Below are positions 35,343 to 44,030 of a DNA stretch of 64,000 nt, one piece after another (the stretch's first letter is position 1; every line of letters starts with the position of its first letter). Below the pieces are notes generated by a model. That model was not told the origin of the DNA, did no database searches, and was given only the letters and a program-made list of their open reading frames with translations. The position numbers and the translations under genes were made by a program. Source of the DNA: Streptomyces sp. CB03234 (GTDB lineage Bacteria > Actinomycetota > Actinomycetes > Streptomycetales > Streptomycetaceae); assembly GCF_001905885.1 (NCBI RefSeq), contig NZ_LIYH01000006.1, forward strand, positions 62,001 through 126,000. Reading direction: 5' to 3'.

Positions 35343-36221
35343 CTAGGCGCGGTCGCAGGTGACGGTGGGGCCGGTGAGCATTCCGCCGGTGCTCTCCTGT
35401 CCCCGGGGCGTCCAGTAGCCCAGCTTGGACACGATGGTGGAGCAGGCGTCCTTGAGGGTGGCGCGGACGGTGACGGTCGTGGGCCGGCCGGGCTGGAGGT
35501 CGGTGAGGGCGCAGTCGAGTGCGTACATGCTCCTGGTGGTGGAGGGGTAGCGGCCGGGGAGCGGGTTGACGCAGCGGGGGTCGGACGAGGTGAGCCGGAT
35601 GCCGGTGGCCTCCTCCCCGATGAGGCCGAGGCGGGCGCTGCCGTCGCCGTGGTCGCTGACGCGGGCGACGGTGTAGGTGAGGGTGGTGGAGGTGCCGGGT
35701 TTGAGGGCGCCGTGTTTCACGGCGACGTCGATGCGGTGGGTGGGCCGGGGTTTGGCGTCGGTGAGGGTGACGGTGGCGCGCACGTGGCCGCGCAGGTCGG
35801 TCTCGGCCGGTTCGGAGCGTACGTGAACGGTGGCGTCGATGTCGTACGTGCCGGGTCCCGGGTAGTCGGCGCGGCCGGCGAGCGTGCCGGTGGCGGTGGG
35901 TTCGGTGGTGGGGCTGTCGGCGCGGTGGGCGGTCCAGGTGCCGGAGGTGCGGCAGACGGGGCGGATTTTGGTGGTGCCCCGGCGGCAGGTGGCGGCGGCC
36001 GTCACGGTCATGGTGGTGCCGGTGTTGGTGACGCACAGGGCGATGTCGGCGTACTGGCCGTGCGGGCCGCGGAGGGTGCCGCCGGGGGCGCAGTGGGTGA
36101 CCGGGCCGGCGGGCGGCGGCGGGGCGGCCTGGGGGGTGGCGTGGGCGGCGGTGACGGTCCACAGCAGCAGCGCGGACAGGGCGCCCAGTGCGTACGGCGT
36201 AAGCGGCGGTCTGGTGGTCAT
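35343..36221 (-). CDS. Secreted protein of unknown function, beta-rich
   Basis: A 292-residue exported protein with a signal peptide (PYALGALSALLLWTVTAAHA). The mature part looks like two or three immunoglobulin-like beta domains with many Thr and Val (GTTMTVTAAATCRRG, GTSTTLTYTVARVSD) and several cysteines that could pair. I do not recognise the family. It could be a cell-surface or matrix protein. ATG 36221 follows AGGAGG. It ends next to the GNAT gene and lies downstream of the oxidoreductase pair on the opposite side. Confidence 0.72.
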   Translation of the reverse strand: MTTRPPLTPYALGALSALLLWTVTAAHATPQAAPPPPAGPVTHCAPGGTLRGPHGQYADIALCVTNTGTTMTVTAAATCRRGTTKIRPVCRTSGTWTAHRADSPTTEPTATGTLAGRADYPGPGTYDIDATVHVRSEPAETDLRGHVRATVTLTDAKPRPTHRIDVAVKHGALKPGTSTTLTYTVARVSDHGDGSARLGLIGEEATGIRLTSSDPRCVNPLPGRYPSTTRSMYALDCALTDLQPGRPTTVTVRATLKDACSTIVSKLGYWTPRGQESTGGMLTGPTVTCDRA

Positions 36222-36329
36222 CCTTGCCTCCTGGTGGGTGGGCTTGGATGGTGCGGGAGCCGCGTGCCGCGGGGGTTTGCCCCACGCGGGGACTGCGCCG
36301 GTTCCGTTACGCCGGTTCACCCGGCGGGG

Positions 36330-37328
36330 TCAGGGGACCAGGACCACCTTGCCCATCGTGGCGCGGGTCTCCAGGGCGCGGTGGGCGGCGGCCGCTTCGG
36401 CGAGCGGGAAGCGCTGGACGGCGGGGCGGAGGCGGCCCGCGGCGGCCTCGGCGAGGGAGCGGAGTTCCAGGGTGCGTACGTCTCCGCCGGCCTTCTGGAG
36501 CATGGCCGGGCCCAGGACGTTGACGGAGGTGATGCCGCGGGCGGCGAGCTCGTCGTCGATGAAGGTGAGCGGCTCACCGTCGTGCACGCCCTCGCCCGCC
36601 CAGCCGAAGACGACGTGCTGTCCGCCCTTGCCGAGGAGGCCGACGGCGGCGCGGGCGGTTTCGCCGCCGACGGCGTCGAAGACCACGGTGGCGTGCCGGT
36701 CACCGAGGTGTGCGCGGACCTGCTCGGGCCAGTCGGGGCGGTTGTAGTCGACGGCGAGGTCGGCGCCGTTGGCCCGGACGCGGGCGGCCTTGTGGGGGCC
36801 GCCGGCCAGGCCGATGACGGTGGCGCCGGCGTTCTTGGCGTACTGGACGAGGAGCGTGCCGATGCCGCCGGCCGCCGCGGTGACGACGGCGACGCTGTCC
36901 GGGCCGAGGCCGGTGAACTGCAGGATGCCAAGGGTGGTGCGGCCGGTGCCGATCATGGCGACGGCCTGGGCGTCGTCGAGGGCGGGCGGGATCTCGTGGA
37001 GCCGGGCGGCGTCGACGACGGCGAGCTCGGCGTAGCCTCCGGGGGCCATGCCGAGGTGGGCGACGACGCGCTTGCCGAGCCAGGCGGGGTCGGTGCCCTC
37101 GCCGAGCGTGTCCACCGTGCCGGCGACCTCGCGGCCGGGGACGGTGGGCAGCTCGACGGGGGCGGGGTACGGGCCGGTCATGCCCTGGCGCAGCGCGGTG
37201 TCGAGGAGGTGCACGCCGGCCGCGGTGACGGCGATGCGGACCTGGCCGGGGGCGGGGGTGGGGTCGGGGATCTCCTCGTGGGTGAGGTTCTCGGCGGGGC
37301 CGAAGGCGTGGAGGCGGATGGCGTGCAT
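36330..37328 (-). CDS. SoxR-linked NADPH:quinone oxidoreductase-like enzyme
   Basis: A 332-residue medium-chain reductase without the structural or catalytic zinc cysteines, thus of the quinone oxidoreductase group. It has a GroES-like fold (GQVRIAVTAAGVHLLDTALR), a nucleotide-binding loop TAAAGGIGTLLVQYAKNAGA and the second half VVFDAVGGETARAAVGLLG. It should use NADPH to reduce quinones or redox-cycling antibiotics. A SoxR-type box lies 42-63 bp before the ATG. I believe this is the homologue of SCO4266, a SoxR target in S. coelicolor (from memory). It lies 45 bp after the upstream flavoprotein gene on the same strand but has its own box. Confidence 0.88.
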   Translation of the reverse strand: MHAIRLHAFGPAENLTHEEIPDPTPAPGQVRIAVTAAGVHLLDTALRQGMTGPYPAPVELPTVPGREVAGTVDTLGEGTDPAWLGKRVVAHLGMAPGGYAELAVVDAARLHEIPPALDDAQAVAMIGTGRTTLGILQFTGLGPDSVAVVTAAAGGIGTLLVQYAKNAGATVIGLAGGPHKAARVRANGADLAVDYNRPDWPEQVRAHLGDRHATVVFDAVGGETARAAVGLLGKGGQHVVFGWAGEGVHDGEPLTFIDDELAARGITSVNVLGPAMLQKAGGDVRTLELRSLAEAAAGRLRPAVQRFPLAEAAAAHRALETRATMGKVVLVP

Positions 37329-37369
37329 GGTGGGCTCTCCTCTGCTGCGGGGTACGGAGAAGAGCTTTC

Positions 37370-37391
37370 GACCTCAAGCGTGCTTGAGGTC
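37370..37391. promoter_or_regulatory. SoxR-type box
   Basis: A perfect palindrome GACCTCAAGC-GT-GCTTGAGGTC, matching the SoxR half-site CCTCAAG. It lies upstream of the quinone oxidoreductase gene and overlaps the last codons and stop of the upstream flavoprotein gene. Confidence 0.85.
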
Positions 37392-38528
37392 AAGGTGTGC
37401 GGCTCTGAGCGCGAGCGTCGCCGCGCGGATGGCGCTGGTGAACGACACCTCCGTCAGTACGCCGGGCGCGGCGACCTGGTCGCCCGCCAGGAGGACGCCG
37501 TCGCCGCGGTCGATGGCCGGGCGGTCGCGCCAGGTCGTGCCGGGGTGGTCGACCGCTCCCGTACGGCCGTTGGCGAGGGCCTCGCGGCGCCACAGGGTGC
37601 GCTCGCGCCAGCCGGGGAACCCCTTGGCGAGCAGCCGCTCGGCGTGGGCGACGCCGTCCGCCTTCGACTCGTGCGGGGCGATCGGGAACTGGCCCTGGAG
37701 CAGCGTCTCGCCGGCCGGGGCGAGGGAGGGGTCCTGGGCGGTGAACCGCTCCAGCCAGCCGGGGGCGTCCAGGTCGGAGATCACGAACGGGTCTTTCCTG
37801 TGGGCGCGCAGCGCGAGGTCGAGCAGGACGGTGCGGCCGCTGGGCCAGGTGAGGCTCGGGTCCTTCAGGAGGTGGCGGGCGGCGTCGAGGGAGGTGGCGA
37901 CGATGACGGGGCCGTCGCGGCCGGGCAGGGTGTCCACGCGGGCGGAGGTCTCGATCCGTACGCCCAGGTTCCAGGCGTGCGCGGCCATCCGGTCGATGAC
38001 CTCGCCCCAGCCGCCGCGCGGATAGGTGGCCTCGGGCGGCAGGGAGGTGGCGCGGCGGAGCCGCTCCTGCACGAAGCGGGCGGAGAGGGAGCCCGGGTCG
38101 TGGTGGAACAGCGCGACGCTCGCGTAGTGCGCGGCGGCGCGGGCGGCGGGGTCGGCGGCCCACGTGGTGAAGTCGGTGTCCACCGGGGCGTGTTCGGGCC
38201 TGCGGCGCGCCAGCCGCAGCATGCCCAGGGGCGGGGTGCGGCGCAGCTCGCCGTCCAGGTGGAAGCGGAAGCGGGCGGCCTCGCGGGGCGGGACGGCGGC
38301 CACCGGGCCCAGCAGGCCGCGCTGCCGTAGCCAGGACCAGTGCGGGCCGCGGCGGTAGAGGGCGTGGGGGCCTTCGTTGGTGCGGTACGGGCCTTCGGCG
38401 GTACGGGCCCGCCCGCCGAGGGTGCGGTGGGCCTCGTGGATGGTGACCTTGGCGCCGGCCTCGGCGGCGGTGATCGCGGCGGTGAGGCCGGCGAAGCCGC
38501 CACCGATGATGGTGATGCGGGTGGGCAT
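37374..38528 (-). CDS. FAD/NAD(P)-binding amine oxidase/phytoene desaturase-like protein
   Basis: A 384-residue flavoprotein. The FAD-binding motif TIIGGGFAGLTAAITAAEAG (about residues 6-25) is followed by HEAHRTLGGRARTAEGPY, typical of the protoporphyrinogen oxidase/phytoene desaturase superfamily. The C-terminal GDGVLLAGDQVAAPGVLTEVS is the second FAD contact. Substrate unknown. ATG 38528 has GGAGGAA before it. Its final codons form the SoxR box of the next gene. No carotenoid genes lie nearby. Confidence 0.82.
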   Translation of the reverse strand: MPTRITIIGGGFAGLTAAITAAEAGAKVTIHEAHRTLGGRARTAEGPYRTNEGPHALYRRGPHWSWLRQRGLLGPVAAVPPREAARFRFHLDGELRRTPPLGMLRLARRRPEHAPVDTDFTTWAADPAARAAAHYASVALFHHDPGSLSARFVQERLRRATSLPPEATYPRGGWGEVIDRMAAHAWNLGVRIETSARVDTLPGRDGPVIVATSLDAARHLLKDPSLTWPSGRTVLLDLALRAHRKDPFVISDLDAPGWLERFTAQDPSLAPAGETLLQGQFPIAPHESKADGVAHAERLLAKGFPGWRERTLWRREALANGRTGAVDHPGTTWRDRPAIDRGDGVLLAGDQVAAPGVLTEVSFTSAIRAATLALRAAHLDLKHA

Positions 38529-38658
38529 GGCGTTCCTCCGGGAGGGTGCGTGGTGCTCTCCCAGGAAGGACGAGGGATGGTGGGCGGTCTGTGACATCCG
38601 GGGGTGGCCCGGGTCCGGCCGGGGTCCGGCCCGAGGGCGGCCCTGACTCGGACGGACG

Positions 38659-39159
38659 TCAGGGCAGGCGCGGGAAGCGGGACTGGAGGGTCCAGATCGC
38701 CGGGTTGTCGGCGAGGCCGTCGTGCATGTCCGTGAGGTCGGCGATCAGGTCGTGGAGGAAGTCACGCGCCTCCCGGCGCAGGGCCGCGTGGCTGAACGTG
38801 AGCGGGGGTTCGTCGGCCGGCATCCAGTCGGCCTCGACGTCCACCCAGCCGAAGCGGCGCTCGAACAGCATCCGGTCCGTGGACTCCGTGAAGTCCAGCT
38901 CCGCGTACTGCGGCTGGGAGGCCCGGCTGCCGCGCGGGTCGCGGTCGAGCCGCTCGACGATGTCGCACAGCGCCCACGCGAAGTCGAGGACCGGCACCCA
39001 TCCCCAGGCTGTGGAGATCTCGCGGTCGGCCTTGGTGTCGGCGACGTACACATCCCCGCAGAACAGGTCGTGCCGCAGCGCGTGGACGTCCGCGTGGCGG
39101 TAGTCCGTCTGCGGAGGGTCCGGGAAGCGGCGGGAGAGGGAGTAGCCGATGTCGAGCAC
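38659..39159 (-). CDS. Conserved hypothetical protein, DUF7878-like
   Basis: A 166-residue soluble protein rich in acidic and aromatic residues (GWVPVLDFAWALCDIVERLD, DFTESTDRMLFERRFGWVD, FSHAALRREARDFLHDLIADL). It has no signal peptide or membrane helix. I recall similar streptomycete proteins but no function. GTG 39159 is the only start near the beginning of the frame, and there is no clear ribosome site. Confidence 0.65.
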   Translation of the reverse strand: MLDIGYSLSRRFPDPPQTDYRHADVHALRHDLFCGDVYVADTKADREISTAWGWVPVLDFAWALCDIVERLDRDPRGSRASQPQYAELDFTESTDRMLFERRFGWVDVEADWMPADEPPLTFSHAALRREARDFLHDLIADLTDMHDGLADNPAIWTLQSRFPRLP

Positions 39160-39285
39160 GTGGTCGATGGTGTCATGCGGCCTGCGGAAACGTCACCGCG
39201 CACACGTTCGGATGAATGGGCTCGGGATCCCGCAGCGGCGGTGGGGCATACGCCGACAGTGTCGCGTTGAGCGAAGGAGGCCACG

Positions 39286-39666
39286 GTGGCGCTGCCCGTT
39301 CCCGAGTACGAGTACGACTACGAGCAGTACGAGTACGACCACGAGAAGAACAGGCGTAGGGCCCGTCTGGTGGATGAGCCGGAGCCGGGTCCCGAGCTGT
39401 ACCACGCCCAGGACGACGACTCGGACGTCTGCGAGGTCACCTCCCGCTCCACCGCCGCCGACGACCGCGCCAAGAAGATCCTCGGCTACGCCCGCGCCGG
39501 AATCCCCGTGTACCTGCTCATCGACCGGCAGGTGGAGGGCGGCGCGATCTTCGTGTACTCCAAGCCCGAGGGCGACTCGTACACGCGTCAGGAGAAGTAC
39601 ACGTTTTCTCAGACCGTCCCCCCGCCCGACCCCCTCGGCTTCGAGCTCGACACCAGCGAGTTATGA
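39286..39666 (+). CDS. Uma2-family protein, truncated C-terminal half
   Basis: A 126-residue protein whose middle and end match the C-terminal half of Uma2 endonuclease-like proteins (EVTSRSTAADDRAKKILGYA, then RAGIPVYLLIDRQ), normally about 190 residues. The usual N-terminal part, including the first catalytic Asp, is replaced by a short acidic, Tyr-rich stretch (EYEYDYEQYEYDHE). Only part of the restriction-like active site remains, so it is probably inactive. A strong AAGGAGG lies before GTG 39286, so it is probably still translated. Either a deletion product or a degenerating gene. Confidence 0.7.
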   Translation: MALPVPEYEYDYEQYEYDHEKNRRRARLVDEPEPGPELYHAQDDDSDVCEVTSRSTAADDRAKKILGYARAGIPVYLLIDRQVEGGAIFVYSKPEGDSYTRQEKYTFSQTVPPPDPLGFELDTSEL

Positions 39667-39679
39667 CACCCCGGGCCCG

Positions 39680-40288
39680 TCACGGCAGCAGCCGCTGCTC
39701 CTTCGCCACCGCCACCGCGCCCGCACGCGTGTCGACGCCCAGCTTGGCGTAGATGCGGCCCAGGTGGGTCTTGACCGTCGCCTCGCTGATGAACAGCGCG
39801 CGGGCGATCTCCCGGTTGCCCAGCCCGCGCGCGAGCTGGCCCAGGATGTCCCGCTCACGGGCGGTCAGCGCGGGGGCCGGCGTACGGCGGACGGCGACCG
39901 GGGCGGACAGCGCGGTGCGGCCCTGCGCGGCGGCGTGGATGGCGGCGAACAGCTCCTCCGGGCGCTCCGCCTTCAGCAGGTAGCCGGTGGCGCCCGCGCC
40001 GATCGCGCGGGTGACGTCGGCGTCCGTGTCGTACGTGGTGAGGACCAGCACCCGGACTCCCGCGACGGCGGAGGCGATACGGCGCGTGGCCTCCACGCCG
40101 TCGATACCGGGGCCCAGCTGGAGGTCCATCAGGACGACGTCCGGCTTCAGCTTGGCGGCCATCGCGACGGCCTCCTCACCGCTGCCCGCCTCCCCGACGA
40201 CCTCGATACCGGGCGCGCTGCCGAGGAGCGCGAGGAGCCCGGCGCGTACGACGGCGTGGTCGTCGCACAGCAGGATGCGTACCGTCAC
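39680..40288 (-). CDS. senR: SenR-type LuxR/NarL response regulator
   Basis: A 202-residue regulator. The receiver has the acidic pair LLCDDH, phospho-acceptor Asp55 in VVLMDLQLG and Lys in GYLLKAERPEELF. The C-terminal LuxR helix-turn-helix is LTARERDILGQLARGLGNRE and EATVKTHLGRIYAKLGV. The GTG start overlaps the senS stop by 4 bp. With hbpS beyond senS, the set matches the SenS/SenR/HbpS redox and haem sensing system of S. reticuli and S. coelicolor, in which SenR controls anti-oxidative genes such as furS-cpeB. Its targets here are not visible. Confidence 0.88.
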   Translation of the reverse strand: MTVRILLCDDHAVVRAGLLALLGSAPGIEVVGEAGSGEEAVAMAAKLKPDVVLMDLQLGPGIDGVEATRRIASAVAGVRVLVLTTYDTDADVTRAIGAGATGYLLKAERPEELFAAIHAAAQGRTALSAPVAVRRTPAPALTARERDILGQLARGLGNREIARALFISEATVKTHLGRIYAKLGVDTRAGAVAVAKEQRLLP

Positions 40289-41385
40289 GAGGTCTCCAGG
40301 GGGATCGATACGGACAGGACCGTGCCCTCACCGGGCGCGGACTCCACGGTCAGGGTGCCGCCGAGCTGCTCGGCACGCGCCCGGATCGCCGGCAGCCCGT
40401 GGCCGCGTACGCCGGAAGACGGCACGGCACCCGGCTCGAAGCCCCGGCCGTCGTCGGCGATGTCCAGGACGACCTGGTCGTCCAGGTACGTGAGGGTCAG
40501 CGCGGCCGACGTGGCACGCGCGTGCTCCGCCACGTTCGCCAGGGCGCCCTGCGCGATCCGCAGCAGCGCCGACTGCACCCGCTCCGGCAGGGCGACCGGC
40601 GGGCCGTCGACGCGGAAGCCGACCGGGCAACCGGCCGACTCGCGGGCGGCCAGGGTGCGCAGCGCCCGCTCCAGGCCGCCGCCCCCGGCGAGGCCGGCGG
40701 GCGCCAGGTCGTGCACGAACCGGCGGGCCTCGGCCAGGCTGTGCTCGGCGATCGACGCGGCGGTACGGACATGGCGGCGGGCGGCCGCCGGGTCGCTGTC
40801 CCACGTCCGGTCGGCGGCCTGGAGCAGCATCCGCTGGCTCGACAGGCCCTGGGTGAGGCTGTCATGGATCTCCATCGACAGCCGCTGCCGTTCCGCGAGG
40901 GTGCCCTCGCGCCGCTCGGTGGCGGCCAGCCGCTCCGCCTGCCGCTGGGCGTGCACGAACACGGCGGTGGCGATCGCCGCGACGGCGGGCGGGGCGACCA
41001 GCAGGTTCGGGTCCAGCTCCCCCTCCGCCAGCTGGAGCTGGGCGGCCACCACGAACACCGTCAGCAGGGCGACCAGCACGAGCGCGGCGCGCGCCGGCAG
41101 CGTACGCAGCCCGGTGTAGAACAGCGGGACCGCGCACCACGCGAAGCTCGGCGCCAGCACCACCAGCACCACCCACACCGCGACGACCGTGCACAGCCAC
41201 ACCAGCCGACGCCGCGCCGGGAGCACGTACAGCACCGCGAGCGCCGCCGACAGCGCCACCACCCACGGGCCCAGGTCCAGCCACGGGTGCCGCAGCAGGA
41301 ACCGCGCCAGCGAGGCGCCGAGCAGCGCGAAGAACGCGGCGTGCATCACCCGGGCCAGCCAGCGGGCGTCGGGGTCGTGCTCCAC
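40285..41385 (-). CDS. senS: SenS-type sensor histidine kinase
   Basis: A 366-residue membrane kinase of the HisKA_3 class. The N-terminal half has about five membrane helices (MHAAFFALLGASLARFLL, WVVALSAALAVLYVL, LVWLCTVVAVWVVLVVLA, a short one, and VALLTVFVVAAQLQL). The phospho-acceptor is in SMEIHDSLTQGLSS, and the ATPase domain has QGALANVAEHARA and DDGRGFEPG. In the known system extracellular HbpS binds haem or iron, changes form on oxidation and modulates SenS. The GTG at 41385 with GAGGAG eight bases before it is chosen. ATG 41421 lacks a spaced ribosome site. hbpS diverges upstream. Confidence 0.87.
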   Translation of the reverse strand: MEHDPDARWLARVMHAAFFALLGASLARFLLRHPWLDLGPWVVALSAALAVLYVLPARRRLVWLCTVVAVWVVLVVLAPSFAWCAVPLFYTGLRTLPARAALVLVALLTVFVVAAQLQLAEGELDPNLLVAPPAVAAIATAVFVHAQRQAERLAATERREGTLAERQRLSMEIHDSLTQGLSSQRMLLQAADRTWDSDPAAARRHVRTAASIAEHSLAEARRFVHDLAPAGLAGGGGLERALRTLAARESAGCPVGFRVDGPPVALPERVQSALLRIAQGALANVAEHARATSAALTLTYLDDQVVLDIADDGRGFEPGAVPSSGVRGHGLPAIRARAEQLGGTLTVESAPGEGTVLSVSIPLETS

Positions 41386-41499
41386 GTCCACCACTCCTCG
41401 TACGGGATTTTCCGGTCCCATCCTCACCCGACCCGGCCGCCCCGGCATCAACCGATCGGCTGACCCGCCACCCCCCGCTCCGGCCCCACGATCGAAGAC

Positions 41500-42072
41500 A
41501 TGACGAAGCACACCAAGAACAAGATGTCGCTGCGCGCCCGCCTCCTGACCGGCACCGTCGCCGCCGCCGCGCTCGGCGCCGGCACCTTCGGCGCTATGTC
41601 CGCCAACGCCGCCGAGCCCGCCCAGGCGCCCGCCACCGTTGCCGCCGACACCGCCCACCCCCGCGACCTGACGCAGTCCACGCACCTGACCATCGACGCC
41701 GCCACCCGGGCCGCGCAGGCCACGCTGGACGCCGCCGAGGCCGAGAACCAGCGCGTCACGGTCGCCGTCGTCGACCGCAACGGCAACACCATCGTCACCC
41801 TCCGCGGCGACGGCGCCGGCCCGCAGTCCTACGAGTCGGCCATCCGCAAGGCCTTCACCGCCGTGTCCTGGAACGCCCCGACCTCCGAGCTGGCCAAGCG
41901 CCTGGAGAGCGCCCCGAACCTCAAGGACATCCCCGGCACCCTGTTCCTCGCCGGCGGCGCCCCCGTCACCACCAAGGGCGCGCCCATCGCCGGCATCGGC
42001 GTGGCCGGTGCGCCCAGCGGCGCCCTGGACGAGAAGTTCGCCCAGGCGGGTGTGGCCGCGCTCACCCGCTGA
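41500..42072 (+). CDS. hbpS: Extracellular haem-binding protein HbpS (GlcG family)
   Basis: A 190-residue secreted protein. The signal peptide has basic residues and a hydrophobic core (RARLLTGTVAAAALGAGTFG) and is cut near ANAAEPA. The mature domain is the GlcG/HbpS fold (LTIDAATRAAQATLDAAEAE, VAVVDRNGNTIVTLRGDGAG, SYESAIRKAFTAVSW, LAKRLESAPNLKDIPG). It forms octamers that bind haem and iron and modulate SenS by homology. It diverges from senS-senR, as in S. coelicolor SCO4274-4276 (from memory). The M1 peptidase gene follows 29 bp later and may be read through. Confidence 0.9.
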   Translation: MTKHTKNKMSLRARLLTGTVAAAALGAGTFGAMSANAAEPAQAPATVAADTAHPRDLTQSTHLTIDAATRAAQATLDAAEAENQRVTVAVVDRNGNTIVTLRGDGAGPQSYESAIRKAFTAVSWNAPTSELAKRLESAPNLKDIPGTLFLAGGAPVTTKGAPIAGIGVAGAPSGALDEKFAQAGVAALTR

Positions 42073-42101
42073 CGCGCCCATTCCGCCCATACGATCACGG
42101 A

Positions 42102-43478
42102 GTGGACCCACGCCGCTCCCGAGCCCTCGCCGCCGTACTCCTCGCCGCCACCCTCACCGGCTGCACCGGAGGCGGCGAGGGCGGCGGCGGCGAGCCGGGC
42201 GCGGCCGGACTCGGCGACCCGTACTTCCCCGAGCTCGGCAACGGCGGCTACGACGTACGCCACTACGCCCTGACCCTCGCCTACGAGCCGCGCACCGGCC
42301 GCCTCACCGGCACCGCCGACATCACCGCCCGCGCCACCCAGACCCTCAGCGCCTTCAACCTCGACCTCACCGGCCTCACCGTCCACGGCGCCACCGTCGA
42401 CGGCGCGCCCGCCACCGTCCACCGCTCCGGCTCGGAGGTCACGCTCCGCCCCGGCGCCGGCCTGAGGAGCGGCGACACCTTCCGTACCGTCATCCGCTAC
42501 TCCGGTACGCCGGTCACCCTCACCGACGCCGAAGGGGCGCGCGAAGGATGGCTGCGGACCTCCGACGGGGCGGTCGCGCTCGGCGAGCCGACCGGCTCCA
42601 CCACCTGGTTCCCCGGCAACCACCACCCCTCCGACAAGGCCACGTACGCCCTCACCGTCACCGTCCCCAACGGCCTGCAGGCCATCTCCAACGGCGAGCC
42701 GGCGCCCCACCGGCCCAGCGGCGACCGCACCACCTTCACCTGGCGCTCCACCGAACCGATGGCGAGCTACCTCGCGACGCTCGCCATCGGCCGGTACGAG
42801 ACGAAGACCTCCCGCACCCCCGACGGCATCCCCGTCCACACCGCCGCCCGGGGAAACGCGCCCCTCCTCGCCCGGATCCCCGAGCTACTGGCATGGGAGA
42901 CGAAGAGGTTCGGCCCCTACCCCTTCACCTCCACCGGCGCGATCGTCGACCCGCAGATCGACGTCCAGTACGCGCTGGAGACCCAGAGCAGACCGTTCTT
43001 CGACAAGAACACCTTCGACGCCTCCACGCTCGTGCACGAACTCGCCCACCAGTGGTACGGCAACTCCGTCTCGCCCGAGTCCTGGCGGGACATGTGGCTG
43101 AACGAGAGCTTCGCGACCTACGCGGAGTGGCTGTACGCCGAGGACTTCGCGGACACGCCCGCCCAGGACAGCTTCGACGAGGCGTTCGCCGACGACGACA
43201 ACTGGGCGTTCCCGCCCGCCGACCCGCCCACGGCCGCCGACATCTCGGGACCGCCCGTGTACGGGCGGGGCGCGATGGTCCTGCACAAGATCCGCCAGGC
43301 CGTCGGCGACGACACCTTCTTCGGCATCCTGCGCGGGTGGGCGGCGAAGCACCGGCACGCCAACGCCTCGACGGAGGACTTCGTCACCTACGTGGAAGAC
43401 GAAGCGGGCGAGGAACTCACCACGGTGTGGGACACCTATCTGTACGGCGATGGCCGCCCTACAGGGCCTTCCGCATGA
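42102..43478 (+). CDS. M1-family lipoprotein metallopeptidase
   Basis: A 458-residue exported aminopeptidase-like protein. The lipobox LTGC has Cys21. An N-terminal beta saddle domain (about 50-225) precedes the thermolysin-like domain with the zinc site HELAHQWYG (His312, His316) and Glu335 in WLNESFATYAEWLY. The substrate-recognition GxMEN loop is replaced by DPQIDVQYALETQ, so specificity may differ. The usual long C-terminal domain of M1 enzymes is missing, as in other short streptomycete members. GTG 42102. Its end overlaps the convergent GNAT gene by 20 bp. Confidence 0.87.
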   Translation: MDPRRSRALAAVLLAATLTGCTGGGEGGGGEPGAAGLGDPYFPELGNGGYDVRHYALTLAYEPRTGRLTGTADITARATQTLSAFNLDLTGLTVHGATVDGAPATVHRSGSEVTLRPGAGLRSGDTFRTVIRYSGTPVTLTDAEGAREGWLRTSDGAVALGEPTGSTTWFPGNHHPSDKATYALTVTVPNGLQAISNGEPAPHRPSGDRTTFTWRSTEPMASYLATLAIGRYETKTSRTPDGIPVHTAARGNAPLLARIPELLAWETKRFGPYPFTSTGAIVDPQIDVQYALETQSRPFFDKNTFDASTLVHELAHQWYGNSVSPESWRDMWLNESFATYAEWLYAEDFADTPAQDSFDEAFADDDNWAFPPADPPTAADISGPPVYGRGAMVLHKIRQAVGDDTFFGILRGWAAKHRHANASTEDFVTYVEDEAGEELTTVWDTYLYGDGRPTGPSA

Positions 43479-43974
43479 CGACGCAGTCACGGCCGCGCCG
43501 CCGGTCCGGGCGGCGGCCGATCTCCTCGTAGCCGAGGGCGGACCAGAAGGCGAGGGCCCTGTCGTTGTTCTCCAGCACGGCCAGCTTCACACCCCTCCTG
43601 CCCAGCGCCCGGAACCGCTTCTCGACGATCTCCGCCAGCTCGCGGCCGAAGCCCACCCGGTGGTCACGGGCGTGCACCATCAGCAGGCCGATCCACGGGT
43701 CGGGGTCGTCGGGGTCCTCGGGGTGGTGGGCACGGGTCACCGACACACCGATGACGTGCCCCGCCGAACGGGCCAGCAGCACCTCGGTGTCCCGGTGGGA
43801 CAGCTCCTCGGCGAGCGAGGCGGCGACCTGCTCCGACCGGATGTCGTCGGGGTCCGGGAAGTCCCCGCTGAGCTGCTGGAACTCCCGGTTGGACGCGTAC
43901 AGCTCGGTGAGCTCGGTGAGGAGCGGGCCGGGCAGCGCGCCGTCCTCGCCGACCTCCAGCGGTTCGACGATCAT
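43459..43974 (-). CDS. GNAT-family N-acetyltransferase
   Basis: A 171-residue acetyltransferase with the acetyl-CoA-binding region WIGLLMVHARDHRVGFGREL and the C-terminal VKLAVLENNDRALAFWSALG motif typical of GNAT enzymes. Substrate unknown. The ATG at 43974 (MIVEPLEV) is used, and the ribosome site is weak. It overlaps the end of the M1 peptidase gene and lies downstream of terD, from which a perfect hairpin separates it. Confidence 0.82.
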   Translation of the reverse strand: MIVEPLEVGEDGALPGPLLTELTELYASNREFQQLSGDFPDPDDIRSEQVAASLAEELSHRDTEVLLARSAGHVIGVSVTRAHHPEDPDDPDPWIGLLMVHARDHRVGFGRELAEIVEKRFRALGRRGVKLAVLENNDRALAFWSALGYEEIGRRPDRRRGRDCVVMRKAL

Positions 43975-43987
43975 GCGGAAACAGTAG

Positions 43988-44012
43988 GGCCCCGGCGTTC
44001 GACGCCGGGGCC
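43988..44012. terminator. Terminator after terD
   Basis: An 11-bp perfect stem GGCCCCGGCGT (43988-43998) with 44002-44012, between terD and the GNAT gene on the same strand. Confidence 0.75.
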
Positions 44013-44030
44013 GCCACGGTGCTACGCGTG

